DNA of 10,434 nt from JAHEIJ01 sp040235565. Lineage in GTDB: Bacteria > Pseudomonadota > Gammaproteobacteria > UBA6429 > Thiohalophilaceae. A program made the position numbers and the translations under genes. The DNA is taken from contig JBECLA010000081.1 of assembly GCA_040235565.1 (NCBI GenBank), positions 1 through 10,434 on the forward strand, written 5' to 3'. The notes below the pieces were generated by a model, which was given only the letters and a program-made list of their open reading frames with translations, ran no database searches and was not told the DNA's origin. Below, piece by piece: positions 1-6,740 of the stretch (the stretch's first letter is position 1; each line of letters opens with the position of its first letter).

Positions 1-605
1 GGACCCAGATCGAAGAAGCCAGTTCCGATTACGACCGTGAAAAACTGCAGGAACGTGTCGCCAAGCTGGCTGGTGGTGTGGCCGTCATCAAGGTAGGTGC
101 CGCCACGGAAGTGGAAATGAAAGAGAAGAAAGCCCGGGTTGAAGATGCCTTGCATGCTACCCGCGCTGCCGTGGAAGAAGGCGTGGTCCCTGGCGGTGGG
201 GTGGCCCTGATTCGCGTTCGTTCTGCGATCGCCAAACTCAAAGGCGACAATCACGACCAGGACGTTGGTATCAATATCGCGTGTCGGGCAATGGAAGAAC
301 CCCTGCGTCAGATCGTCAGCAATGCCGGTGATGAAGCCTCTGTGGTGTGTAACAAGGTTGAAGAAGGCAAGGACAACTTTGGTTACAACGCCGCGACCGG
401 CGAGTACGGCGACATGATCGAAATGGGTATCCTGGATCCGACCAAGGTCACCCGTTCGGCACTGCAGAACGCGGCCTCGGTTGCCGGTCTGATGATCACC
501 ACTGAAGCCATGGTTGCCGATCAGCCGCAGGATGAAGCTGCTGCCGCACCGATGGGTGGTGATATGGGCGGTATGGGTGGTATGGGTGGCATGGGCATGA
601 TGTAA
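1..605 (+). CDS. groEL: Chaperonin GroEL (Hsp60), C-terminal 200 residues; 5' end outside window
   Basis: This is the 60-kDa subunit of the GroEL/GroES ATP-driven folding chamber of the cytoplasm. The reading frame is open from base 3 and the first two bases belong to a split codon. The visible part covers the end of the apical domain, the second intermediate segment and the C-terminal equatorial domain. It follows E. coli GroEL closely from about residue 350. The ATP-hydrolysis aspartate (Asp398 of E. coli) sits in ARVEDALHATR, followed by the GGGVAL nucleotide loop and later GILDPTKVTRSALQ. The protein ends in the characteristic Gly-Gly-Met tail of group I chaperonins, which projects into the ring cavity. 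Nothing looks broken; it is cut only by the window edge. The gene is followed 30 bases later by a strong terminator, so it is the last gene of its operon, presumably groES-groEL with groES to the left of the window. Confidence 0.98.
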   Translation, partial: TQIEEASSDYDREKLQERVAKLAGGVAVIKVGAATEVEMKEKKARVEDALHATRAAVEEGVVPGGGVALIRVRSAIAKLKGDNHDQDVGINIACRAMEEPLRQIVSNAGDEASVVCNKVEEGKDNFGYNAATGEYGDMIEMGILDPTKVTRSALQNAASVAGLMITTEAMVADQPQDEAAAAPMGGDMGGMGGMGGMGMM

Positions 606-635
606 TTGCCTCAACCCGTATTTATCCAGGTACAT

Positions 636-670
636 AAACCCCGTCAGAAATGACGGGGTTTTTTATTTTT
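636..670 (+). terminator. Intrinsic terminator of groEL
   Basis: A perfect 11-bp stem (636-646 with 651-661) closes a GAAA tetraloop (647-650). It is followed by a T-rich tract running to 670, interrupted by a single A. It begins 30 bases after the groEL stop. On the minus strand the same hairpin is followed by TTTATGT, so it could also stop leftward transcription, but less efficiently. Confidence 0.93.
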
Positions 671-713
671 CAGGGTGGTAATGTAAGCGTCGCTTCGGGC
701 ATTTCGGTAATTG

Positions 714-1022
714 CTCCTCGGCTTTGTCTCCTCGGCAACTCGGTTGTTGCTCCCGGCACAACTCTACCTCCTACATCCCTGTAGTCGTGCTCCATGCGTT
801 GCTCTAACTCCTGCATCCTTGCAGTCGTGAGTCGCTCTACCTTCTGCATCCCTGCAGTCGTGCGTTGCGCTATCTCCCGCCGTCCGTGGCGGTCGCCTGC
901 CCACTCGCGACACCAGTACGTCTCGGCCGCTGTTCCGGACGCGGCTCTAACTCCCTATATATCCCTGTAGGTCGCCTGTACGTCGTCCGCTACGGGTCGT
1001 GAGGCTGCCTTGCATCCATCCA
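714..1022. repeat. Degenerate array of short palindromic hairpin units between groEL and glnE
   Basis: Five related units can be aligned. Their inverted repeats are CTACA-TCCC-TGTAG (771-784), CTGCA-TCCT-TGCAG (811-824), CTGCA-TCCC-TGCAG (844-857), CCGCCG-TCCG-TGGCGG (877-892) and CCTA...TAGG around TATATCCCTG (954-971). Each is preceded by a CTCTAmCTyC- or CTATCTCC-like box and followed by TCG or TCGTG. Spacing between centres is about 40, 33, 34 and 78 bases. The last, larger gap still carries a GGTCGCCTG repeat (891-899 and 970-978). Upstream, CTCCTCGGC occurs twice (714-722, 728-736), and GCAAC/GTTGC (735-739/746-750) can form another stem. Stem bases change in matched pairs between units (CTACA/TGTAG to CTGCA/TGCAG) while the central TCC stays fixed. 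This points to conserved structure rather than chance. No convincing coding frame exists here. Confidence 0.75.
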
Positions 1023-1032
1023 TCACAAATCC
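715..1032 (-). ncRNA. Candidate CsrA/RsmA-binding (CsrB/RsmZ-like) RNA on the minus strand
   Basis: On the minus strand this 318-base core carries 18 GGA triplets, against one on the plus strand. Five of them lie in or next to the loops of short hairpins. The unit at 771-784 reads UACAGGGAUGU, matching 11 consecutive bases of the in-vitro-selected CsrA consensus RUACARGGAUGU. The others read GCAAGGAUGC, GCAGGGAUGC, CACGGACGG and ACAGGGAUAU. Repeated GGA hairpin loops separated by GGA-bearing linkers are the hallmark of CsrB/CsrC/RsmX/Y/Z RNAs, which titrate the regulator CsrA. The size is close to that of CsrB (about 370 bases). Against this, no clear minus-strand promoter was seen near 1033-1060, and the leftward terminator would have to be the weak reverse face of the hairpin at 636-661. 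The array could instead be one copy of a dispersed intergenic repeat. Ends are approximate. Confidence 0.33.
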
Positions 1033-1056
1033 GAACCAGACCGACCTTGAGTAAAA

Positions 1057-1087
1057 GCCCCGCTGGAAACAGCGGGGCGTTTTTGTT
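1057..1087 (+). terminator. Intrinsic terminator (or attenuator) just upstream of glnE
   Basis: A perfect 9-bp stem, GCCCCGCTG (1057-1065) with its complement (1070-1078), closes a GAAA loop and is followed by GTTTTTGTT. It ends only about 45 bases before glnE. On the opposite strand the stem is followed by TTTT, so it may act in both directions. What rightward transcript it ends is unclear, because groEL already has its own terminator at 636-670. It may protect glnE from read-through or act as an attenuator in a glnE leader. Confidence 0.85.
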
Positions 1088-1132
1088 CTGGATCAGCAAA
1101 AAAGCAGCAATGGTAAGGCCTGCAAGGTAGAC

Positions 1133-4015
1133 TTGGTGGTTATGCGTGAACATATCGAACGAGCACTGGCGAAATTACCAGACCCACTGCATGAGCCGGT
1201 GCAACGCCAGTGGCAGACATACCTCGAAGCCGTGCCCGAGCCGGGTGGATTCCCCCCCATGGTGTCCGAATCGCTCCCGCGAGTCTGGGCGGTAAGTAAT
1301 TTTGTTGCGCAGCAATGTTTGCGTGAGCCGACCCTGTTGGCGGATGTGGCCACCGCGGATTTACTGCAGGAATACGCCTGGGAAACATACCGCGACAGGT
1401 TGACGCAACGGTTAGCGTCCATCAACCAGGAAGCGGATTTGATGCGTGAACTGCGCCGGTTTCGGCAGCGCGAGATGGTCCGAATTATCTGGCGGGATAT
1501 TGCCGGCTGGGCCAAGCTGATGGATACCACCCGCGATCTGTCCCATCTGGCCGAAGCCTGTATCGATGTTGCGCTGGACAAACTCTATCAATGGCAGTGT
1601 GAACAACATGGCACGCCACGGGATCGCGATGATCAACCCCTCAGGCTGGTCGTGCTGGGAATGGGCAAGCTGGGCGCCTGGGAACTCAATCTGTCTTCCG
1701 ATATTGATTTGATCTTTGCCTATGCCGAGGAGGGGGAAGTGCAAGGGCCGGGTCGCGGCTTGAGCCATGGCGAGTTTTTTACCCGCCTGGGGCGGAAACT
1801 CATCAATGTGCTGGATCAACAAACGGCCGATGGATTCGTCTTCCGGGTCGATATGCGCTTGCGACCGTTTGGCGACAGTGGTGCCCTGGTCACCAGTTTT
1901 GCCGCGATGGAAAGTTATTACCAGATCCATGGCCGGGAATGGGAACGCTACGCCATGGTCAAGGCGCGGGTGGTAGCAGGTGATCGACAAGCCGGTGAGC
2001 AGTTGATGGCCATGCTGAAGCCATTTGTGTATCGGCGCTATCTCGACTTTGGTGTCTATGAATCCCTGCGGGAAATGAAGACATTGATCAGTCGCGAGGT
2101 CCAGCGCCGGGGCATGGAACGCAACGTCAAATTGGGTGCCGGTGGTATTCGCGAAGTGGAATTCATCGGCCAGTTGTTTCAGCTGATTCGAGGGGGGCGG
2201 GATTCGAAGCTTACTGCCCGCAAGATCCTCAAAGTGCTTGAGCATCTGGGGAAAGCCAACTATCTGCCCGAGTTTGTGGTGGAGGAACTGATCACCGGAT
2301 ATTGCTTCCTCCGCAATGTTGAGCATCGCTTGCAAGCCTACGAAGATCGCCAAACTCACCTGTTACCCGAGGATGCCACAGGCCGCTTCAGGCTTGCCTA
2401 CAGCCTGGGGTTTCACGACTGGGAGAGTTTTCTGGCCCAACTTGATCTGCACCGGCAGCGGGTGCAGCGGCATTTCGAACAGGTGTTTGAGGCACCGCAA
2501 ACCGAACAGGGAGACGAAGGAACAGCGGATCTGACCGGGGTCTGGTATGGCACCCTGGATGAGTCGACCAGTGTCCGGGTGTTGGCCGAGGCTGGTTTCG
2601 AGGAAGCCGAAGGGCTCTGGCAAAGGCTCTCGGAGTTGCGCCTGAGTCGTTCCTATCATTCGTTGAGTCGCCAGGGACGGGAGCGACTGGATCGGTTGCT
2701 ACCCTTGTTGCTGGGGGCTACGGGTCAGGCCGACCAGCCTGACGAGACCGTACGTCGGTTACTGGATCTCATTGCCCAGATCGCGCGTCGCAGTGTCTAT
2801 CTGGCCTTATTGGTGGAGAACCCCCTGGCGCTGTCGCAGTTGGTGCGACTGTCGAGTGCCAGTTCCTGGATTAGCCATTTTTTAAAACAATATCCGCTGT
2901 TGCTGGACGAATTGCTGGATCCCCGCAGCCTGTATGCCCCCCCGGACAAAGCCGAACTGACAGCTGAACTTGGACGTCGTCTGGCGGGTATTTCCCAGGA
3001 GGATCAGGAATTGACCATGGATATCCTCCGCCAGTTCAAGCATGCCAATGTGCTACGAGTCGCAGCGGCAGATATTGTCGGTGCCTTGCCGCTGATGAAA
3101 GTGAGTGATCACCTCACCTGGATTGCTGAAACCGTGCTGGACGAGGCGCTGGAGCAGGCCTGGCAGCATCTGACCAGAAGGCATGGTCGGCCCTCGAACG
3201 ACGGGGAAGGGAAAGGATTTGCGATTATCGGCTACGGTAAGCTGGGGGGCATAGAGCTGGGCTACAGTTCGGACCTGGATCTGGTTTTCGTGCACGGCGC
3301 AGACAGTAGCAGTGAAACCACGGATGGGGCGGCTCCTCTGGCATCGTCGGTATTTTTTGCCCGCCTGGGGCAGCGCCTGATTCATTTGCTGACCGCCTAT
3401 ACGCCTGCCGGTCTGCTTTACGAAGTCGACATGCGGCTGCGGCCCGACGGGGCCGCCGGGATGCTGGTATCCAGTCTTGCCGCTTACGAAGGGTATCAAC
3501 GGGAGAAAGCCTGGTTATGGGAGCACCAGGCCCTGGTTCGGGCTCGCCCGGTTGCCGGGGATCCCGAGATCGGTGAGCGCTTTCAGGCGATCCGGCGCGC
3601 CATTCTGGCGCAACCGCGGGATGAAACCGAATTACGTCAGGGCATACTCGACATGCGCCAACGCATGCGCCAGGAACTGGATCGTTCCACCGCCGGGGAA
3701 TTTGACCTCAAGCAGAGTCCCGGGGGGATCGTCGATATCGAATTCATGGTGCAGTTCGGGGTGCTGGCCCATGCGCATACCCACCCGGCGTTGCTCGACT
3801 ATTCCGACAACATCCGTTTACTGGCGGGGCTGGGCGACGCCGGTTTGATGAACCAGCAGGACGTTGATCAGCTGAGTGATGTGTATCGGGAATATCGGTG
3901 TGAAGTTCACCGCCGCGCCTTGCAGGAACAGGCAGGCACCATCGAGGCCTCGCGCTTTGTCGACGAACGCCGCGCGGTGCAGGCCATCTGGCAACGCTGG
4001 CTGGAAGGCAAATAA
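1133..4015 (+). CDS. glnE: Bifunctional glutamine synthetase adenylyltransferase/adenylyl-removing enzyme
   Basis: GlnE controls nitrogen assimilation by attaching AMP to, and removing it from, a tyrosine of glutamine synthetase (GlnA), in response to PII protein and glutamine. At 960 residues it is close to the 946 of E. coli GlnE. Both nucleotidyltransferase domains are intact. The N-terminal adenylyl-removase domain has GMGKLGAWELNLSSD (about 176-190) with the metal-binding pair Asp190/Asp192. The C-terminal adenylyltransferase domain has GYGKLGGIELGYSSD (about 700-714) with Asp714/Asp716. The VDMRLRP motif that follows each is also duplicated. The start is uncertain. AAGG at 1124-1127 best serves TTG at 1133 (5-base spacer) or GTG at 1136 (8 bases), while the first ATG (1142) lies 14 bases from it. 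The gene stands alone between a terminator and a possible ilvE promoter. Confidence 0.97.
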   Translation: MVVMREHIERALAKLPDPLHEPVQRQWQTYLEAVPEPGGFPPMVSESLPRVWAVSNFVAQQCLREPTLLADVATADLLQEYAWETYRDRLTQRLASINQEADLMRELRRFRQREMVRIIWRDIAGWAKLMDTTRDLSHLAEACIDVALDKLYQWQCEQHGTPRDRDDQPLRLVVLGMGKLGAWELNLSSDIDLIFAYAEEGEVQGPGRGLSHGEFFTRLGRKLINVLDQQTADGFVFRVDMRLRPFGDSGALVTSFAAMESYYQIHGREWERYAMVKARVVAGDRQAGEQLMAMLKPFVYRRYLDFGVYESLREMKTLISREVQRRGMERNVKLGAGGIREVEFIGQLFQLIRGGRDSKLTARKILKVLEHLGKANYLPEFVVEELITGYCFLRNVEHRLQAYEDRQTHLLPEDATGRFRLAYSLGFHDWESFLAQLDLHRQRVQRHFEQVFEAPQTEQGDEGTADLTGVWYGTLDESTSVRVLAEAGFEEAEGLWQRLSELRLSRSYHSLSRQGRERLDRLLPLLLGATGQADQPDETVRRLLDLIAQIARRSVYLALLVENPLALSQLVRLSSASSWISHFLKQYPLLLDELLDPRSLYAPPDKAELTAELGRRLAGISQEDQELTMDILRQFKHANVLRVAAADIVGALPLMKVSDHLTWIAETVLDEALEQAWQHLTRRHGRPSNDGEGKGFAIIGYGKLGGIELGYSSDLDLVFVHGADSSSETTDGAAPLASSVFFARLGQRLIHLLTAYTPAGLLYEVDMRLRPDGAAGMLVSSLAAYEGYQREKAWLWEHQALVRARPVAGDPEIGERFQAIRRAILAQPRDETELRQGILDMRQRMRQELDRSTAGEFDLKQSPGGIVDIEFMVQFGVLAHAHTHPALLDYSDNIRLLAGLGDAGLMNQQDVDQLSDVYREYRCEVHRRALQEQAGTIEASRFVDERRAVQAIWQRWLEGK

Positions 4016-4042
4016 GACAAAGTATGATCTTTCTAATAAAAT
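4014..4042 (+). promoter_or_regulatory. Possible sigma-70 promoter for ilvE and the downstream operon
   Basis: AAGACA (4014-4019) and TAAAAT (4037-4042) are separated by exactly 17 bases and match the -35 and -10 consensus at 4 and 5 of 6 positions. The -35 box overlaps the glnE stop codon. The local stretch is AT-rich compared with both flanking genes. It would start transcription near 4049 and give a leader of about 54 bases before ilvE. This is a motif call only. Confidence 0.42.
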
Positions 4043-4102
4043 AGCGCGTTTATGTATCCATTCGGGGCTTAATCCCGGCAGCAAGCGAAGGAGAAACACG
4101 GC

Positions 4103-5029
4103 ATGTCGATGGCCGATCGAGACGGCGTCATCTGGTTTGACGGCGAGATGGTACCCTGGCGGGAAGCCCAGGTGCATGTTCTGACCCATACCCTGCATTA
4201 CGGCATGGGGGTGTTTGAAGGACTGCGTGCTTACCATGCAGAACAGGGGACGGCGATTTTTCGGCTCAAGGCACACACTGATCGGCTCTATCGTTCCGCC
4301 CGTATTCTCGGCATGGCCATTCCCTTCGATAAAGCCACTTTAAATGCGGCCCACAAAGCGGTGATCCGGGACAACAATCTGGATTCGGCCTACGTTCGAC
4401 CCATGTGCTTTTATGGTTCCGAAGGCATGGGGCTGCGGGCCGATAATCTGAAAGTGCATACCATCATCGCGGCCTGGGACTGGGGTTCCTATCTCGGCGA
4501 CGAAGGCATGGAGAAAGGCATTCGGATCAAAACCTCTTCCTTTACGCGCCACCATGTCAATATCACCATGTGCAAGGCCAAGGCCAACGGTAATTACATG
4601 AATTCCATGCTGGCCCTGCAGGAGGCGCTGCGCGACGGCTATGACGAGGCCCTGCTTCTGGACGTTGACGGCTTTGTGGCCGAAGGCAGTGGCGAGAATA
4701 TCTTCATTGTCCGCGACGGCGTGATCTATACCCCGGAACTGACTTCCGCGCTGGAAGGCATCACGCGAGATACCATTTTCACCCTGGCGCAGGAGAATGG
4801 CCTGGTGATCCGTGAGAAGCGTATCACCCGGGATGAAGTGTATATTGCGGACGAAGCCTTTTTTACCGGCAGTGCGGCCGAGGTCACCCCCATCCGTGAA
4901 CTGGATGGGCGCAGTATCGGCAACGGCTCCCGTGGGCCGATCACGCAACTACTGCAAAGCCAGTATTTCGATCTGGTGCATGGCCGGCTGGATCAGTATC
5001 AGGACTGGCTGGATTACGTGGCCGACTAA
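4103..5029 (+). CDS. ilvE: Branched-chain amino acid aminotransferase
   Basis: This PLP-dependent fold-type IV transaminase carries out the last step of leucine, isoleucine and valine synthesis, moving an amino group from glutamate to the branched-chain 2-oxo acids in the cytoplasm. The 308 residues match the family length of about 305-310. Visible landmarks are THTLHYGMGVFEG near residues 28-40 and the Schiff-base lysine Lys160 in KANGNYMNS. The cofactor-binding VAEGSGENIF (192-201, with Glu194) and GITRDTI follow, then the GSAAEVTPI segment near the C-terminus. The start ATG is supported by AAGGAG (4088-4093) nine bases upstream and by the MSMADRDG beginning typical of Pseudomonas-type IlvE; a second in-frame ATG at 4109 is less likely. 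It lies 87 bases after glnE, a neighbour order also found in pseudomonads. No BCAA-rich leader peptide is visible upstream, so classical attenuation is not supported. Confidence 0.97.
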   Translation: MSMADRDGVIWFDGEMVPWREAQVHVLTHTLHYGMGVFEGLRAYHAEQGTAIFRLKAHTDRLYRSARILGMAIPFDKATLNAAHKAVIRDNNLDSAYVRPMCFYGSEGMGLRADNLKVHTIIAAWDWGSYLGDEGMEKGIRIKTSSFTRHHVNITMCKAKANGNYMNSMLALQEALRDGYDEALLLDVDGFVAEGSGENIFIVRDGVIYTPELTSALEGITRDTIFTLAQENGLVIREKRITRDEVYIADEAFFTGSAAEVTPIRELDGRSIGNGSRGPITQLLQSQYFDLVHGRLDQYQDWLDYVAD

Positions 5030-5057
5030 ATCACCTCAACCGGGTAAGGAGTAAATT

Positions 5058-5267
5058 GTGAATCAAAAAACTGCCCAGCAAAAACCCCGTGAAGCCAATG
5101 CCGTCAAGCGCTATGAAGTCACCCGGGCCGATCTGCCCCTGCATTGTCCCATGGATAACATGACCCTGTGGAATTCCCACCCCCGGGTTTACCTGGCAAT
5201 TGAGGATGCAGGCGAGGCGCGTTGTCCCTATTGCGGGGCCCTGTATGTGTTGAAGGATGAGGACTGA
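5058..5267 (+). CDS. Small CHCC-type zinc-finger protein (NDUFS6-like)
   Basis: This 69-residue protein has a C-terminal zf-CHCC domain. The presumed zinc ligands are Cys30, His41, Cys56 and Cys59, in the arrangement HCP...SHPRVYL...CPYCG. The same fold forms the end of the mitochondrial complex I accessory subunit NDUFS6. Stand-alone bacterial members are widespread in proteobacteria, and I know of no firmly assigned function for them. The first 25 residues are polar and probably flexible. It starts with GTG, strongly supported by AAGGAG (5046-5051) six bases upstream. It lies 28 bases after ilvE and 18 before hldE, so it is probably co-transcribed with both. The context does not reveal its role. 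It has no signal peptide or membrane segment, so it is expected in the cytoplasm. Confidence 0.92.
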   Translation: MNQKTAQQKPREANAVKRYEVTRADLPLHCPMDNMTLWNSHPRVYLAIEDAGEARCPYCGALYVLKDED

Positions 5268-5285
5268 TTTCCATATCGCCAACGT

Positions 5286-6740
5286 ATGAAACCTGAACTT
5301 CCCGATTTTGATACGGCCCGTGTGCTGGTGGTGGGCGATCTCATGCTGGATCGTTACTGGCATGGGGATACCTCACGCATTTCACCCGAGGCACCGGTAC
5401 CGGTGGTGCGTGTCGGCGAGGCCGAAGAACGGGCCGGCGGTTCGGGGAACGTGGCCTTGAATATCGCTGCCCTGGGAGCCCACGCCACCGTGTTGGGTTT
5501 GACCGGTCAGGATGAGGCGAGTGACGCACTCAAAAAACTCCTCAGCAAGCAGGGCGTGGTATGTGACTTTGAGCAGGTGCCGGGAAGCGCCACCATCACC
5601 AAGCTGCGGGTTCTCAGCCGGCATCAACAATTGATTCGGCTCGACTTTGAAGACGGCTTCAACACGTACGCCGGCAACGGCTTGCAACAACGGTATCAAC
5701 ACCAGCTCACCCATGCCGGGGCGGTGATCCTGTCGGATTATGGCAAGGGTACGCTGCGAGACATCCAGGCCTTTATCCAGGCGGCACAGGAAAAGAAGGT
5801 ACCGGTGTTGATCGATCCCAAGGGGAATGATTTTGAACGCTATCGTGGTGCCACGCTCATTACCCCCAATCTGAGTGAATTCGAAGCGGTGGTGGGGCCG
5901 TGTCACAGTGATGAAGAAATCGAGGCGAAGGGCACCGCCCTGTTGCAGCGTCTGGAACTGTCAGCGCTGCTGGTCACCCGCTCGGAACACGGCATGACCC
6001 TGTTACAAAAAGACATGGCACCGCTGCATCTGCCGACCCAGGCACGGGAAGTGTATGACGTGACCGGTGCGGGAGATACCGTGATATCCGTGCTCACTGC
6101 AGCGCTGGCGGCGGGGCAGTCTCTGGCCGATGCCACCGCCTTGTCCAATCTGGCCGCGGGGATTGTGGTCAGTAAGCTGGGTACTGCGACGGTATCCGTG
6201 GCGGAAATGCGCCGTGCCATCCGGGAACAACATGAAGTGCGCCGGGGCGTGATGGACGAAGATGAGCTGCTGGCCCTGATCAATGAGGCCAGGGAGCATG
6301 GGGAGACCGTAGTCATGACCAATGGTTGCTTCGACATCCTGCATTCCGGTCATGCTACCTATCTGGAACAGGCCAAACAGCTGGGCGATCGTTTGATTGT
6401 GGCGGTCAATGATGATGCCTCGGTCAAACGCCTCAAGGGGCCGGATCGACCGGTGAATACACTGGCCAAGCGGATGCACATGCTGGCCGCGCTGGAATGT
6501 GTCGACTGGGTAGTGCCATTCTTCGAAGACACCCCGACGCGTTTGATCTGCAAGTTGTTGCCGCACCTGCTGGTCAAGGGCGGCGATAATGATCCTGACA
6601 AGATTCCCGGGGGTGATTGCGTACGCGAGGCCGGTGGGGAAGTGAAAGTACTGAGCTATGTGGAAGGTGTTTCGACCACCGGCATCATTGGCACTATTCG
6701 TGAATCGGAGCGAAAAGCCAAAAAACTGGATCAGGGATGA
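5286..6740 (+). CDS. hldE: Bifunctional heptose-7-phosphate kinase / heptose 1-phosphate adenylyltransferase
   Basis: HldE (formerly RfaE) carries out two steps of ADP-heptose synthesis for the LPS inner core. It phosphorylates D-glycero-D-manno-heptose 7-phosphate at C1 and later transfers AMP to the heptose 1-phosphate. Residues 1 to about 320 form a PfkB/ribokinase-type kinase, with the AGGSGNVALN substrate motif (50-59) and the DVTGAGDT motif (258-265) whose Asp264 is the catalytic base. Residues about 340-484 form the nucleotidyltransferase, with TNGCFDILHSGH (345-356, HxGH signature), KRLKG and the C-terminal EGVSTTGII. The length of 484 fits the E. coli protein (477), so both activities should be intact. 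The beginning aligns with known HldE, but no Shine-Dalgarno sequence lies in the usual place before the ATG. Initiation may depend on ribosomes arriving from the upstream zinc-finger gene. Its stop overlaps the next start in ATGA. Confidence 0.97.
   Translation: MKPELPDFDTARVLVVGDLMLDRYWHGDTSRISPEAPVPVVRVGEAEERAGGSGNVALNIAALGAHATVLGLTGQDEASDALKKLLSKQGVVCDFEQVPGSATITKLRVLSRHQQLIRLDFEDGFNTYAGNGLQQRYQHQLTHAGAVILSDYGKGTLRDIQAFIQAAQEKKVPVLIDPKGNDFERYRGATLITPNLSEFEAVVGPCHSDEEIEAKGTALLQRLELSALLVTRSEHGMTLLQKDMAPLHLPTQAREVYDVTGAGDTVISVLTAALAAGQSLADATALSNLAAGIVVSKLGTATVSVAEMRRAIREQHEVRRGVMDEDELLALINEAREHGETVVMTNGCFDILHSGHATYLEQAKQLGDRLIVAVNDDASVKRLKGPDRPVNTLAKRMHMLAALECVDWVVPFFEDTPTRLICKLLPHLLVKGGDNDPDKIPGGDCVREAGGEVKVLSYVEGVSTTGIIGTIRESERKAKKLDQG

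Noticed and set aside
682..696. TGTAAG followed by CGTCGCTTC as a GacA (UvrY) activator site for a CsrB-type RNA
   Set aside because: The second half-site does not match CTTACA at the required spacing, and it sits at the downstream end of the proposed minus-strand RNA, not upstream of a promoter for it.
714..1022. Repeat array as a CRISPR
   Set aside because: Units are diverged, the similar part is under 30 bases, spacing is uneven (33 to 78 bases), the conserved part is a compact hairpin, and no cas genes are nearby.
1110..1130. ATG at 1110 as a glnE or small-gene start
   Set aside because: The frame meets TAG after six codons and is not in the glnE frame.
947..1153. A 68-codon minus-strand frame at the glnE upstream region
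   Set aside because: It runs through a terminator hairpin and the repeat array, has no supporting ribosome-binding site, and its product resembles nothing.
1412..2359. A 315-codon open frame on the minus strand inside glnE
   Set aside because: It lies wholly antisense to the well-conserved N-terminal domain of GlnE, and its product shows no recognisable family. It is a shadow of the coding strand.
4052..4072. Short frame MYPFGA upstream of ilvE as an attenuation leader peptide
   Set aside because: It has no leucine, isoleucine or valine codons, no ribosome-binding site and no terminator after it.
4063..4077. Small hairpin CGGGG/TCCCG before ilvE as the glnE terminator
   Set aside because: It has only four or five pairs including a G-T, and no T-tract follows.
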